Assembly (NCBI GenBank): GCA_963921935.1
Contig: OY998180.1
Location: forward strand, 48,677,731 to 48,741,730
Direction: 5' to 3'
Source: Galeruca laticollis
Taxonomy: Eukaryota > Arthropoda > Insecta > Coleoptera > Chrysomelidae
Length of the DNA stretch: 64,000 bases
This document shows, in pieces, positions 31,853-45,400 of the stretch. Below the pieces are notes generated by a model, which saw only the letters and a list, made by a program, of their open reading frames with translations, was not told where the DNA came from and ran no database searches. Position 1 is the stretch's first letter. Each line of letters opens with the position of its first letter. The translations under genes and the position numbers were made by a program.

Positions 31853-33883
31853 ATGATTGAGTTTTACAAAGAGTTTTATGGAACGCATTTACATAGGGAT
31901 TCACAATATTTTGGCGTTATACACCCTTATCTAGATATAAACTTTTCCACTAATGAAATTTTTAGAGTCTTAAACTCAGCTAAAAATAATAAATCACCCG
32001 GGGTAGACAACATTAGCAACGAATTCTTCAAAAACTTTCCTTTGGATTGGATAATACACCTGAAAACATTCTTCAACAAAATTTTAAACGAAGAACAAAT
32101 ACCACCCACATGGTCAGATGTTAAAATGATCCACTTCCACAAAAGTGGCGATATTAAAAACCCTAATAATTACCGTAGTATAGCACTTTTAAATCACAAA
32201 ACTAAGCTCTTTACCCAATTAATTAATACGAGACTAACTAACTTTGTTGAGAATAATGAAATATTACCAGAGTGCCAAAGCGGCTTCCGCAGAACACGCA
32301 ACTGTGAAGACAACATATTTGTGCTCTACGCTATAATTAACAATTACCTTCGCCTCCCTTCAAGAAAATTATATACTCTATTTGTAGATTTTAGAAAAGC
32401 TTTTGATTCGTTAGACCATCATATACTCTGGGAAAAATTATATTCAAACGGAATAAGTGCAAAAATTACTAGAATACTAAAAATAATATACAAACAAGCA
32501 GCACTGTTTATAGAACAAGAAGGTAACAGTTCAGAGAGAGTACAAATAACCCAAGGTGTTTTACAGGGGGACCCGCTCAGCCCACTACTATTCGCGATAT
32601 TCATTTCCGATATTGATAATTATTTTCAGAACCAAGGCAGTAAGGGAGTTACTCTTGATGAAGGGGATAACATACGGATGTTGTTATACGCTGACGATCT
32701 GGTACTGTTTGCAGAGTCGCAAATACAAATAGAAAAGAGCCTGAGGATTTTAGAATCATACTGCAACACATTCAAGCTTCAGGTAAATACAGAAAAAACA
32801 AAACTAGTTATATTCCGAAGGAGCCCCAATATTGGAAAACAACCCACGTTTTCATACCTTAACAACCCAATAGAAATCTCAAACACTTATGAATATTTGG
32901 GAGTGGTCTTTACTTTAAATGGACTGTTTCTAAATAATTTTAAATCACGAGAACGAAAAGCAAGAATTACTCAAGGTACTGTACTTTCAACTATAAACTC
33001 GCAAAAATTATCTTCTCTTCAGTCTATTAAGACTCTGTATAACAATGTCGTCATACCCACTTTCACATATGCCAGTAATATATGGGGTCTGCGTTATCTG
33101 GATCAAACTGAGAAAATACAGACGTCTTTTTGGAAAAACCTCCTATTCCTCCAGAGAACTACTGCCGCTTATATGATAAGAGTCGAAGCCAATCTGTGCA
33201 GGCTAGAATATTATCTAATAAAACAAGCAACTGAATACTTCATCAGGGTAAAATCTAAAAATCACTCAAGGTACCCCTATAGAGCATTATTTCGATTAAT
33301 AAAATTATATAACTCTGGATATGGTCATCACAAATACAATTGGTTTGTTCAGTTGATTAATGTTGTCAGTATTTATTGTCCATATAATGCTGGCCTTAAC
33401 ACTGACTGTATCAATGAAAATTTTAAACATATTGTATTAGCCGAACATCTAGCTAAAAACATGCAAAATGATTGGAATAAAATATTACTTAGTATTCACC
33501 ACCCTACATATAAATTCTTTCTGCAAAATAATAATAATTACAATTATTTAAGTGGACCGTCACCGCTTTATATTAAAAGATTAACAGCCCAACTGCGCAC
33601 AGCAAATTCACAGTATTTATACCTATATGTGAATAACTCCTCTCATACAATAAAAACCGACCAGATGTGTACAATATGTAACCAGCAGGCCAATGAATGC
33701 CTGGAACATATCATATTTGACTGCCCATTGTATGCTGGATTAAGAAATACAGTCATAGGAAGACGAAAGCATTCAGACGATCTAGATTGCCTTCTTAATT
33801 CAAACGATCTCTTACTATTGAAGCAATTGCATGGTTTTATCAGCGGAGCAATGAAAATTAGATCATTCATTATTAACGATTAG
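31853..33883 (+). CDS. LINE ORF2, reverse transcriptase part
   Basis: 676 codons from the first Met; the frame is open back to 31763, so the N-terminus shown is arbitrary. RT blocks: NNKSPGVDNISNEFFK, the GDIKNPNNYRSIALL block, CQSGFRRTRNCEDN, FVDFRKAFDSLDH (catalytic D179), QGVLQGDPLSPLLF and LLYADDLVLFAES (YADD 279-282). A C-terminal knuckle C606-x2-C609-x9-H619-x4-C624 is typical of many LINE ORF2 proteins. It copies element RNA at the nicked target. No RNase H motif was recognised. Catalytic residues are intact and there is no internal stop. Confidence 0.95.
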   Translation: MIEFYKEFYGTHLHRDSQYFGVIHPYLDINFSTNEIFRVLNSAKNNKSPGVDNISNEFFKNFPLDWIIHLKTFFNKILNEEQIPPTWSDVKMIHFHKSGDIKNPNNYRSIALLNHKTKLFTQLINTRLTNFVENNEILPECQSGFRRTRNCEDNIFVLYAIINNYLRLPSRKLYTLFVDFRKAFDSLDHHILWEKLYSNGISAKITRILKIIYKQAALFIEQEGNSSERVQITQGVLQGDPLSPLLFAIFISDIDNYFQNQGSKGVTLDEGDNIRMLLYADDLVLFAESQIQIEKSLRILESYCNTFKLQVNTEKTKLVIFRRSPNIGKQPTFSYLNNPIEISNTYEYLGVVFTLNGLFLNNFKSRERKARITQGTVLSTINSQKLSSLQSIKTLYNNVVIPTFTYASNIWGLRYLDQTEKIQTSFWKNLLFLQRTTAAYMIRVEANLCRLEYYLIKQATEYFIRVKSKNHSRYPYRALFRLIKLYNSGYGHHKYNWFVQLINVVSIYCPYNAGLNTDCINENFKHIVLAEHLAKNMQNDWNKILLSIHHPTYKFFLQNNNNYNYLSGPSPLYIKRLTAQLRTANSQYLYLYVNNSSHTIKTDQMCTICNQQANECLEHIIFDCPLYAGLRNTVIGRRKHSDDLDCLLNSNDLLLLKQLHGFISGAMKIRSFIIND

Positions 33884-34162
33884 ATATCCACAGTATCTCT
33901 ACATAAACAATTTATAGTATAGGATTAGTTATGGGAATTATGAGTTTGTCTTATGTTTTTTTTTCTGCTCTTCTCTATTGCTGGACTATTATGTGTTGTA
34001 CGCTGTCTTTAAAAACATGTAAATTTTATGTCATTATTTCTTGTAATACCTTTTATCTATCATGTTAGTTTAGGAGTATATATGTATTTTATATTAACTA
34101 TATAACCGACTCCTTGTTCATGTACTTTGTATAAAAGAACAATAAACTATTCTATTCTATTC
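33884..34162 (+). other. LINE 3' UTR and (TATTC)n tail
   Basis: About 280 bases after the RT stop, T-rich, with AATAAA at 34141-34146 followed by CTATTCTATTCTATTC. The tandem ATTCT units replace a poly(A) tail. The satellite target duplication follows immediately. Confidence 0.85.
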
Positions 34163-34178
34163 TATAAGAAACGGGAAG
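34163..34178. repeat. LINE target site duplication, right copy (16 bp)
   Basis: TATAAGAAACGGGAAG, identical to 29393-29408. Confidence 0.93.
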
Positions 34179-36239
34179 ACATAGAGACTTCATTTTCGGG
34201 ATAGAGCATATACGATGCGTGAAATCTCAAAAAAATACACTAAGTAAGAAATTCCCTTTCGGGGGTGGTTTTTTTGGGGGGTGGCCACCCTTATTTTTGA
34301 AAAAAATGAAATTCCAACGACGTCATCGGTTTCCTTGAGTTTTTTATATACGGCCCTAAATTTTCACAGTTTTATCTTAAATTTGAAATTTTTCTTAAGT
34401 ATGGACATTGACAAATTTTCAAAGAGTATACGTTGATTCTGGATCTTGGGTCACTCTGTTATATAAGAAACGGGAAGACATGGAGACTTCATTTTCGGGA
34501 TAGAGCATATACGATGCGTGAAATCTCAAAAAAATACACTAAATAAAAAATTCCCGTTCGGGGGTGGTTTTTTTGGGGGTTGCTACCCTTATTTTTGGAA
34601 AAAATGAAATTCCACAGACGTCATCGGTTTCCTTAAATTTTTTTATGTACGGCCCTCAATTTTCACAGTTTTATCTTAAACTTGAAATTTTTAAGTATGG
34701 ACATTGACAAATTTTCAAAGAATATGCGTTGATTCTGGATCTTGGGTCACTCTGTTATATAAGAAACTGGAAGACTTGGAGACTTCATTTTCGGGATAGA
34801 GTATATACGATGCGTGAAATGTCAAAAAAATACACAAAATAAAAAATTCCCGTTCGGGGGTGGTTTTTTTGGGGGGTGGCCACCCTTATTTTTGAAAAAA
34901 TTGAAATTCCAACGACGTCATCGGTTTCCTTGAGTTTTTTTATGTACGGCCCTAAACTTTCATAATTTTATCATAAACTTGAAATTTTTCTCACGTATGG
35001 ACATTGACAAAATTTCAGAGAAAATGCGATGATTCTGGATCTTGGGTCACTCTGTTATATAAGAAACGGGAAGACATGGGGACTTCATTTTCGGGATAGA
35101 GCATATACGATGCGTGAAATCTCAAAAAAATACACTAAATAAAAAATTCCCTTTCAGGGGTGGTTTTTTTGGGGGGGTGGCTACCCTTATTTTTGGAAAA
35201 AATGAAATTCCAACGACGTCATCGGTTTCCTTGTATTTTTTTTTCTACGGCCCTCAATTTTCACAGTTTCATCTTAAATTTGAAATTTTTCTTAAGTATG
35301 GACATTGACAAATTTTCAAAGAGTATACGTTGATTCTGGATCTTGGGTCACTCTGTTATATAAGAAACGGGAAGACATGGAGACTTCATTTTCGGGATAG
35401 AGCATATATGATGCGTGAAATCTCAAAAAAATACACTAAGTAAGAAATTCCCTTTCAAGGGTGGTTTTTTTGGGGGGTGGACACCCTTATTTTTGAAAAA
35501 AATGAAATTCCAACGACGTCATCGGTTTCCTTGAGTTTTTTATATACGGCCCTAAATTTTCATAATTTTATCATAAACTTGAAATTTTTCTCACGTATGG
35601 ACATTGACAAAATTTCAGAGAAAATGCGATGATTCTGGATCTTGGGTCACTCTGTTATATAAGAAACGGGAAGACATGGGGACTTCATTTTCGGGATAGA
35701 GCATATACGATGCGTGAAATGTCAAAAAAATACATAAAATAAAAAATTCCCGTTCGGGGGTGGTTTTTTTGGGGGGTGGCCACCCTTATTTTTGAAAAAA
35801 TTGAAATTCCAACGACGTCATCGGTTTCCTTGAGTTTTTTTATGTACGGCCCTAAATTTTCATAATTTTATCATAAACTTGAAATTTTTCTCACGTATGG
35901 ACATTGACAAAATTTCAGAGAAAATGCGATGATTCTGGATCTTGGGTCACTCTGTTATATAAGAAACGGGAAGACATGGGGACTTCATTTTCGGGATAGA
36001 GCATATACGATGCGTGAAATCTCAAAAAAATACACTAAATAAAAAATTCCCTTTCAGGGGTGGTTTTTTTGGGGGGGTGGCTACCCTTATTTTTGGAAAA
36101 AATGAAATTCCAACGACGTCATCGGTTTCCTTGTATTTTTTTTTGTACGGCCCTCAATTTTCACAGTTTTATCTTAAATTTGAAATTTTTCTTAAGTATG
36201 GACATTGACAAATTTTCAAAGAGTATACGTTGATTCTGG

Positions 36240-39200
36240 ATCTTGGGTCACTCTGTTATATAAGAAACGGGAAGACATGGAGACTTCAGTTTCGGGATAG
36301 AGCATATACGATGCGTGAAATCTCAAAAAATACACTAAATAAAAAATTCCCTTTTGGGGGTGGTTTTTTTGGGGGTTGGTACCCTTATTTTTGGAAAAAA
36401 TGAAATTCCAACGACGTCATCGGTTTCCTTGAATTTTTTTATGTACTGCCCTCAATTTTCACAGTTTTATCTTAAACTTGAAATTTTTAAGTATGGACAT
36501 TGACAAATTTTCAAATATGCGTTGATTCTGGATCTTGGGTCACTCTGTTATATAAGAAACTGGAAGACTTGGAGACTTCATTTTCGGGATAGAGTATATA
36601 CGATGCGTGAAATCTCAAAAAATACACTAAATAAAAAATTGCATTTCGGGGGTGGCTACCCTTATTTTTGGAAAAAATGAAATTCCAACGACGTCATCGG
36701 TTTCCTTGAGTTTTTTTATGTACGGCCCTAAATTTTCATAATTTTATCATAAACTTGAAATTTTTCTCACGTATGGACTTTGACAAAATTTCAGAGAAAA
36801 TGCGATGATTCTGGATCTTGGGTCACTCTGTTATATAAGAAACTGGAAGACTTGGAGACTTCATTTTCGGGATAGAGTATATACGATGCGTGAAATCTCA
36901 AAAAAACACTAAATAAAAAATTCCCTTTCGGGGGTGGTTTTTTTGGGGGTTGCTACCCTTATTTTTGGAAAAAATGAAATTCCAACGACGTCATCGGTTT
37001 CCTTGAATTTTTTATGTACTGCCCTCAATTTTCACAGTTTTATCTTAAACTTGAAATTTTTAAGTATGGACATTGACAAATTTTCAAAGAATATGCGTTG
37101 ATTCTGGATCTTGGGTCACTCTGTTATATAAGAAACGGGAAGACATGGAGACTTCATTTTCGGGATAGAGCATATACGATGCGTGAAATCTCAAAAAAAT
37201 ACACTAAATAAAAAATTCCCTTTCGGGGGTGGTTTTTTTGGGGGTTGCTACCCTTATTTTTGGAAAAAATGAAATTCCAACGACGTCATCGGTTTCCTTG
37301 AATTTTTTTATGTACGGCCCTCAATTTTCACAGTTTTATCTTAAACATGAAATTATTAAGTATGGACATGGACAAATTTTCAAAGAATATGCGTTGATTC
37401 TGGATCTTGGGTCACTCTGTTATATAAGAAACTGGAAGACTTGGAGACTTCATTTTCGGGATAGAGCATATATGATGCGTGAAATCTCAAAAAAATACAC
37501 TAAGTAAGAAATTCCCTTTCAAGGGTGGTTTTTTTGGGGGGTGGACACCCTTATTTTTGAAAAAAATGAAATTCCAACGACGTCATCGGTTTCCTTGAGT
37601 TTTTTATATACGGCCCTAAATTTTCATAATTTTATCATAAACTTGAAATTTTTCTCACGTATGGACATTGACAAAATTTCAGAGAAAATGCGATGATTCT
37701 GGATCTTGGGTCACTCTGTTATATAAGAAACGGGAAGACATGGGGACTTCATTTTCGGGATAGAGCATATACGATGCGTGAAATGTCAAAAAAATACATA
37801 AAATAAAAAATTCCCGTTCGGGGGTGGTTTTTTTGGGGGGTGGCCACCCTTATTTTTGAAAAAATTGAAATTCCTACGACGTCATCGGTTTCCTTGAGTT
37901 TTTTTATGTACGGCCCTAAATTTTCATAATTTTATCATAAACTTGAAATTTTTCTCACGTATGGACATTGACAAATTTTCAAAGAGTATACGTTGATTCT
38001 GGATCTTGGGTCACTCTGTTATATAAGAAACGGGAAGACATGGAGACTTCAGTTTCGGTATAGAGCATATACGATGCGTGAAATCTCAAAAAATACACTA
38101 AATAAAAAATTCCCTTTCGGGGGTGGTTTTTTTGGGGGTTGGTACCCTTATTTTTGGAAAAAATGAAATTCCAACGACGTCATCGGTTTCCTTGAATTTT
38201 TTTATGTACTGCCCTCAATTTTCACAGTTTTATCTTAAACTTGAAATTTTTAAGTATGGACATTGACAAATTTTCAAAGAATATGCGTTGATTCTGGATC
38301 TTGGGTCACTCTGTTATATAAGAAACTGGAAGACTTGGAGACTTCATTTTCGGGATAGAGTATATACGATGCGTGAAATCTCAAAAAAATACACTAAATA
38401 AAAAATTGCATTTCGGGGGTGGCTACCCTTATTTTTGGAAAAAATGAAATTCCAACGACGTCATCGGTTTCCTTGAGATTTTTTATGTACGGCCCTAAAT
38501 TTTCATAATTTTATCATAAACTTGAAATTTTTCTCACGTATGGACTTTGACAAAATTTCAGAGAAAATGCGATGATTCTGGATCTTGGGTCACTCTGTTA
38601 TATAAGAAACTGGAAGACTTGGAGACTTCATTTTCGGGATAGAGTATATACGATGCGTGAAATCTCAAAAAAACACTAAATAAAAAATTCCCTTTCGGGG
38701 GTGGTTTTTTTGGGGGTTGCTACCCTTATTTTTGGAAAAAATGAAATTCCAACGACGTCATCGGTTTCCTTGAATTTTTTATGTACTGCCCTCAATTTTC
38801 ACAGTTTTATCTTAAACTTGAAATTTTTAAGTATGGACATTGACAAATTTTCAAAGAATATGCGTTGATTCTGGATCTTGGGTCACTCTGTTATATAAGA
38901 AACGGGAAGACATGGAGACTTCATTTTCGGGATAGAGCATATACGATGCGTGAAATCTCAAAAAAATACACTAAATAAAAAATTCCCTTTCGGGGGTGGT
39001 TTTTTTGGGGGTTGCTACCCTTATTTTTGGAAAAAATGAAATTCCAACGACGTCATCGGTTTCCTTGAATTTTTTTATGTACGGCCCTCAATTTTCACAG
39101 TTTTATCTTAAACCTGAAATTATTAAGTATGGACATGGACAAATTTTCAAAGAATATGCGTTGATTCTGGATCTTGGGTCACTCTGTTATATAAGAAACT

Positions 39201-39240
39201 GGAAGACTTGGAGACTTCATTTTCGGGATAGAGTATATAC
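36240..39240 (+). repeat. ~1.2-kb satellite block repeated at 1.77-kb offset
   Basis: The series TCAGTTTCGG monomer, GGAAGACTTGG monomer with TTGCATTTCGGGGG, then the AAATTATTAAGTATGGACATGG monomer occurs at 36240-37430 and again at ~38005-39230. The rare string GGACATGGACAAATTTTC is at ~37364 and ~39131, 1,767 bases apart. Confidence 0.75.
36257..36290 (+). promoter_or_regulatory. TATA-initiator pair with TCAGT (example)
   Basis: TATATAAG at 36257-36264 and TCAGT at 36286-36290, again with the first T at -31. In this monomer variant (GACTTCAGTTTCGG, also near 38046, 43411, 45805, 46981, 49957, 55024 and 57719) the initiator is the exact insect consensus. Confidence 0.4.
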
Positions 39241-42200
39241 GATGCGTGAAATCTCAAAAAAATACACTAAATAAAAAATTCCCTTTCGGGGGTGGTTTTT
39301 TTGGGGGGGTGGCTACCCTTATTTTTGGAAAAATGAAATTCCAACGACGTCATCGGTTTCCTTGTATTTTTTTTTTGTACGGCCCTCAATTTTCACAGTT
39401 TTATCTTAAATTTGAAATTTTTCTTAAGTATGGACATTGACAAATTTTCAAAGAGTATACGTTGATTCTGGATCTTGAGTCACTCTGTTATATAAGAAAC
39501 GGGAAGACATGGAGACTTCATTTTCGGGATAGAGCATATACGATGCGTGAAATGTCAAAAAAATACACAAAATAAAAAATTCCCGTTCGGGGGTGGTTTT
39601 TTTGGGGGGTGGCCACCCTTATTTTTGAAAAAATGAAATTCCAACGACGTCATCGGTTTCCTTGAGTTTTTTTATGTACGGCCCTAAATTTTCATAATTT
39701 TATCATAAACTTGAAATTTTTCTCACGTATGGACATTGACAAAATTTCAGAGAAAATGCGATGATCCTGGATCTTGGGTCACTCTGTTATATAAGAAACG
39801 GGAAGACATGGAGACTTCATTTTCGGGATAGAGCATATACGATGCGTGAAATCTCAAAAAAATACACTAAGTAAGAAATTCCCTTTCAAGGGTGGTTTTT
39901 TTGGGGGGTGGACATCCTTATTTTTGAAAAAAATGAAATTCCAACGACGTCATCGGTTTCCTTGAGTTTTTTATATACGGCCCTAAATTTTCATAATTTT
40001 ATCATAAATTTGAAATTTTTCTCACGTATGGACATTGACAAAATTTCAATGAAAATGCGATGATCCTGGATCTTGGGTCACTCTGTTATATAATAAACGG
40101 GAAGACATGGGGACTTCATTTTCGGGATAGAGCATATACGATGCGTGAAATCTCAAAAAAATACACTAAATAAAAAATTCCCTTTCGGGGGTGGTTTTTT
40201 TGGGGGGGTTGGCTACCCTTATTTTTGGAAAAAATGAAATTCCAACGACGTCATCGGTTTCCTTGTATTTTTTTTTGTACGGCTCTAAATTTTCATAATT
40301 TTATCATAAACTTGAAATTTTTCTCACGTAAGTACTTTGACAAAATTTCAGAGTAAATGCGATGATTCTGGATCTTGTGTCACTCTGTTATATAAGAAAC
40401 GGGAAGACATGGGGACTTCATTCTCGGGATAGAACATATACGATGCGTGAAATCTCAAAAAAATACACTAAATAAAAAATTCCCTTTCGGGGGTGGTTTT
40501 TTTGGGGAGTGGCTACCCTTATTTTTGGAAAAAATGAAATTCCAACGACGTCATCGGTTTCCTTGAGTTTTTTTATGTACGGCCCTCAATTTTCACAGTT
40601 TCATCTTAAACTTGAAATTTTTCTTAAGTCTGGACATTGACAAATTTTCAAAGAATATACGTTGATTCTGGATCTTGGGTCACTCTGTTATAAAAGATAC
40701 GGGAAGACATGGAGACTTCATTTTCGGGATAGAGCATATACGATGCGTGAAATCTCAAGAAAATACACTAAATAAAAAATTCCCTTTCGGGGGTGGTTTT
40801 TTTGGGGGTTGCTACCCTTATTTTTGGAAAAATGAAATTCCAACGACGTCATCGGTTTCCTTGTATTTTTTTTTGTACTGCCCTCAATTTTCACAGTTTT
40901 ATCTTAAATTTGAAATTTTTCTTAAGTATGGACATTGACAAATTTTCAAAGAATATACGTTGATTCTGGATCTTGAGTCACTCTGTTATATAAGAAACGG
41001 GAAGACATGGAGACTTCATTTTCGGGATAGAGCATATACGATGCGTGAAATGTCAAAAAAATACACAAAATAAAAAATTCCCGTTCGGGGGTGGTTTTTT
41101 TGGGGGGTGGCCACCCTTATTTTTGAAAAAATTGAAATTCCAACGACGTCATCGGTTTCCTCGAGTTTTTTTATGTACGGCCCTAAATTTTCATAATTTT
41201 ATCATGAACTTGAAATTTTTCTCACGTATGGACATTGACAAAATTTCAGAGAAAATGCGATGATTCTGGATCTTGGGTCACTCTGTTATATAAGAAACGG
41301 GAAGACATGGGGACTTCATTTTCGGGATTGAGCATATACGATGCGTGAAATCTCAAAAAAATACACTAAATAAAAAATTCCCTTTCAGGGGTGGTTTTTT
41401 TGGGGGGGTGGCTACCCTTATTTTTGGAAAAAATGAAATTCCAACGACGTCATCGGTTTCCTTGTATTTTTTTTTCTACGGCCGTCAATTTTCACAGTTT
41501 CATCTTAAATTTGAAATTTTTCTTAAGTATGGACATTGACAAATTTTCAAAGAGTATACGTTGATTCTGGATCTTGGGTCACTCTGTTATATAAGAAACG
41601 GGAAGACATGGAGACTTCATTTTCGGGATAGAGCATATATGATGCGTGAAATCTCAAAAAAATACACTAAGTAAGAAATTCCCTTTCAAGGGTGGTTTTT
41701 TTGGGGGGTGGACACCCTTATTTTTAAAAAAAATGAAATTCCAACGACGTCATCGGTTTCCTTGAGTTTTTTTATGTACGGCCCTAAATTTTCATAATTT
41801 TATCATAAACTTGAAATTTTTCTCACGTATGGACATTGACAAAATTTCAGAGAAAATGCGATGATCCTGGATCTTGGGTCACTCTGTTATATAAGAAACG
41901 GGAAGACATGGAGACTTCATTTTCGGGATAGAGCATATACGATGCGTGAAATCTCAAAAAAATACACTAAGTAAGAAATTCCCTTTCAAGGGTGGTTTTT
42001 TTGGGGGGTGGACACCCTTATTTTTGAAAAAAATGAAATTCCAACGACGTCATCGGTTTCCTTGTATTTTTTTTGTACGGCTCTAAATTTTCATAATTTT
42101 ATCATAAACTTGAAATTTTTCTCACGTAAGTACTTTGACAAAATTTCAGAGTAAATGCGATGATTCTGGATCTTGGGTAACTCTGTTATATAAGAAACGG

Positions 42201-42469
42201 GAAGACATGGGGACTTCATTCTCGGGATAGAACATATACGATGCGTGAAATCTCAAAAAAATACACTAAATAAAAAATTCCCTTTCGGGGGTGGTTTTTT
42301 TGGGGAGTGGCTACCCTTATTTTTGGAAAAAATGAAATTCCAACGACGTCATCGGTTTCCTTGAGTTTTTTTATGTACGGCCCTCAATTTTCACAGTTTC
42401 ATCTTAAACTTGAAATTTTTCTTAAGTCTGGACATTGACAAATTTTCAAAGAATATACGTTGATTCTGG

Positions 42470-45400
42470 ATCTTGGGTCACTCTGTTATAAAAGAAACGG
42501 GAAGACATGGAGACTTCATTTTCGGGATAGAGCATATACGATGCGTGAAATCTCAAAAAAATACACTAAATAAAAAATTCCCTTTCGGGGGTGGTTTTTT
42601 TGGGGGTTGCTACCCTTATTTTTGGAAAAATGAAATTCCAACGACGTCATCGGTTTCCTTGTATTTTTTTTTGTACTGCCCTCAATTTTCACAGTTTTAT
42701 CTTAAATTTGAAATTTTTCTTAAGTATGGACATTGACAAATTTTCAGAGTATACGTTGATTCTGGATCTTTAGTCACTCTGTTATATAAGAAACGGGAAG
42801 ACATGGAGACTTCATTTTCGGGATAGAGCATATATGATGCGTGAAATCTCAAAAAAATACACTAAGTAAGAAATTCCCTTTCAAGGGTGGTTTTTTTGGG
42901 GGGTGGACACCCTTATTTTTGAAAAAAATGAAATTCCAACGACGTCATCGGTTTCCTTGAGTTTTTTATATACGGCCCTAAATTTTCATAATTTTATCAT
43001 AAACTTGAAATTTTTCTCACGTATGGACATTGACAAAATTTCAGAGAAAATGCGATGATTCTGGATCTTGGGTCACTCTGTTATATAAGAAACGGGAAGA
43101 CATGGGGACTTCATTTTCGGGATAGAGCATATACGATGCGTGAAATCTCAAAAAAATACACTAAATAAAAAATTCCCTTCCGGGGGTGGTTTTTTTGGGG
43201 GGGTGGCTACCCTTATTTTTGGAAAAAATGAAATTCCAACGACGTCATCGGTTTCCTTGTATTTTTTTTTGTACGGCCCTCAATTTTCACAGTTTTATCT
43301 TAAATTTGAAATTTTTCTTAAGTATGGACATTGACAAATTTTCAAAGAGTATACGTTGATTCTGGATCTTGGGTCACTCTGTTATATAAGAAACGGGAAG
43401 ACATGGAGACTTCAGTTTCGGGATAGAGCATATACGATGCGTGAAATCTCAAAAAATACACTAAATAAAAAATTCCCTTTCGGGGGTGGTTTTTTTGGGG
43501 GTTGGTACCCTTATTTTTGGAAAAAATGAAATTCCAACGACGTCATCGGTTTCCTTGAATTTTTTTATGTACTGCCCTCAATTTTCACAGTTTTATCTTA
43601 AACTTGAAATTTTTAAGTATGGACATTGACAAATTTTCAAAGAATATACGTTGATTCTGGATCTTGGGTCACTCTGTTATATAAGAAACGGGAAGACATG
43701 GAGACTTCATTTTCGGGATAGAGCATATACGATGCGTGAAATGTCAAAAAAATACGCAAAATAAAAAATTCCCGTTCGGGGGTGGTTTTTTTGGGGGGTG
43801 GCCACCCTTATTTTTGAAAAAATTGAAATTCCAACGACGTCATCGGTTTCCTTGAGTTTTTTTATGTACGGCCCTAAATTTTCATAATTTTATCATAAAC
43901 TTGAAATTTTTCTCACGTATGGACATTGACAAAATTTCAGAGAAAATGCGATGATTCTGGATCTTGGGTCACTCTGTTATATAAGAAACGGGAAGACATG
44001 GGGACTTCATTTTCGGGATTGAGCATATACGATGCGTGAAATCTCAAAAAAATACACTAAATAAAAAATTCCCTTTCAGGGGTGGTTTTTTTGGGGGGTG
44101 GACACCCTTATTTTTGAAAAAAATGAAATTCCAACGACGTCATCGGTTTCCTTGAGTTTTTTATATACGGCCCTAAATTTTCATAATTTTATCATAAACT
44201 TGAAATTTTTCTCACGTATGGACATTGACAAAATTTCAGAGAAAATGCGATGATCCTGGATCTTGGGTCACTCTGTTATATAATAAACGGGAAGACATGG
44301 GGACTTCATTTTCGGGATAGAGCATATACGATGCGTGAAATCTCAAAAAAATACACTAAATAAAAAATTCCCTTTCGGGGGTGGTTTTTTTGGGGGGGTG
44401 GCTACCCTTATTTTTGGAAAAAATGAAATTCCAACGACGTCATCGGTTTCCTTGTATTTTTTTTGTACGGCTCTAAATTTTCATAATTTTATCATAAACT
44501 TGAAATTTTTCTCACGTAAGTACTTTGACAAAATTTCAGAGTAAATGCGATGATTCTGGATCTTGGGTCACTCTGTTATATAAGAAACGGGAAGACATGG
44601 GGACTTCATTCTCGGGATAGAACATATACGATGCGTGAAATCTCAAAAAAATACACTAAATAAAAAATTCCCTTTCGGGGGTGGTTTTTTTGGGGAGTGG
44701 CTACCCTTATTTTTGGAAAAAATGAAATTCCAACGACGTCATCGGTTTCCTTGAGTTTTTTTATGTACGGCCCTCAATTTTCACAGTTTCATCTTAAACT
44801 TGAAATTTTTCTTAAGTCTGGACATTGACAAATTTTCAAAGAATATACGTTGATTCTGGATCTTGGGTCACTCTGTTATAAAAGAAACGGGAAGACATGG
44901 AGACTTCATTTTCGGGATAGAGCATATACGATGCGTGAAATCTCAAAAAAATACACTAAATAAAAAATTCCCTTTCGGGGGTGGTTTTTTTGGGGGTTGC
45001 TACCCTTATTTTTGGAAAAATGAAATTGCAACGACGTCATCGGTTTCCTTGTATTTTTTTTTGTACTGCCCTCAATTTTCACAGTTTTATCTTAAATTTG
45101 AAATTTTTCTTAAGTATGGACATTGACAAATTTTCAAAGAGTATACGTTGATTCTGGATCTTTAGTCACTCTGTTATATAAGAAACGGGAAGACATGGAG
45201 ACTTCATTTTCGGGATAGAGCATATATGATGCGTGAAATCTCAAAAAAATACACTAAGTAAGAAATTCCCTTTCAAGGGTGGTTTTTTTGGGGGGTGGAC
45301 ACCCTTATTTTTGAAAAAAATGAAATTCCAACGACGTCATCGGTTTCCTTGAGTTTTTTATATACGGCCCTAAATTTTCATAATTTTATCATAAACTTGA

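Larger units (their letters stand above)
29409..34162 (+). mobile_element. LINE (non-LTR retrotransposon), apparently full length
   Basis: 4,754 bp inserted in the satellite with a 16-bp target duplication. Structure: 5' UTR (29409-29791, starting GGGAGGCCGG), L1-type ORF1p, EEP endonuclease and reverse transcriptase of ORF2, 3' UTR ending AATAAACTATTCTATTCTATTC. The tail is a (TATTC)n microsatellite rather than poly(A). The endonuclease and RT catalytic residues are intact. The only lesion seen is a one-base frame change in an 8-A run at 31755-31762. The clade is not certain: EEP plus RT plus CCHC without an evident RNase H suggests the CR1/Jockey/L1 range. Confidence 0.96.
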
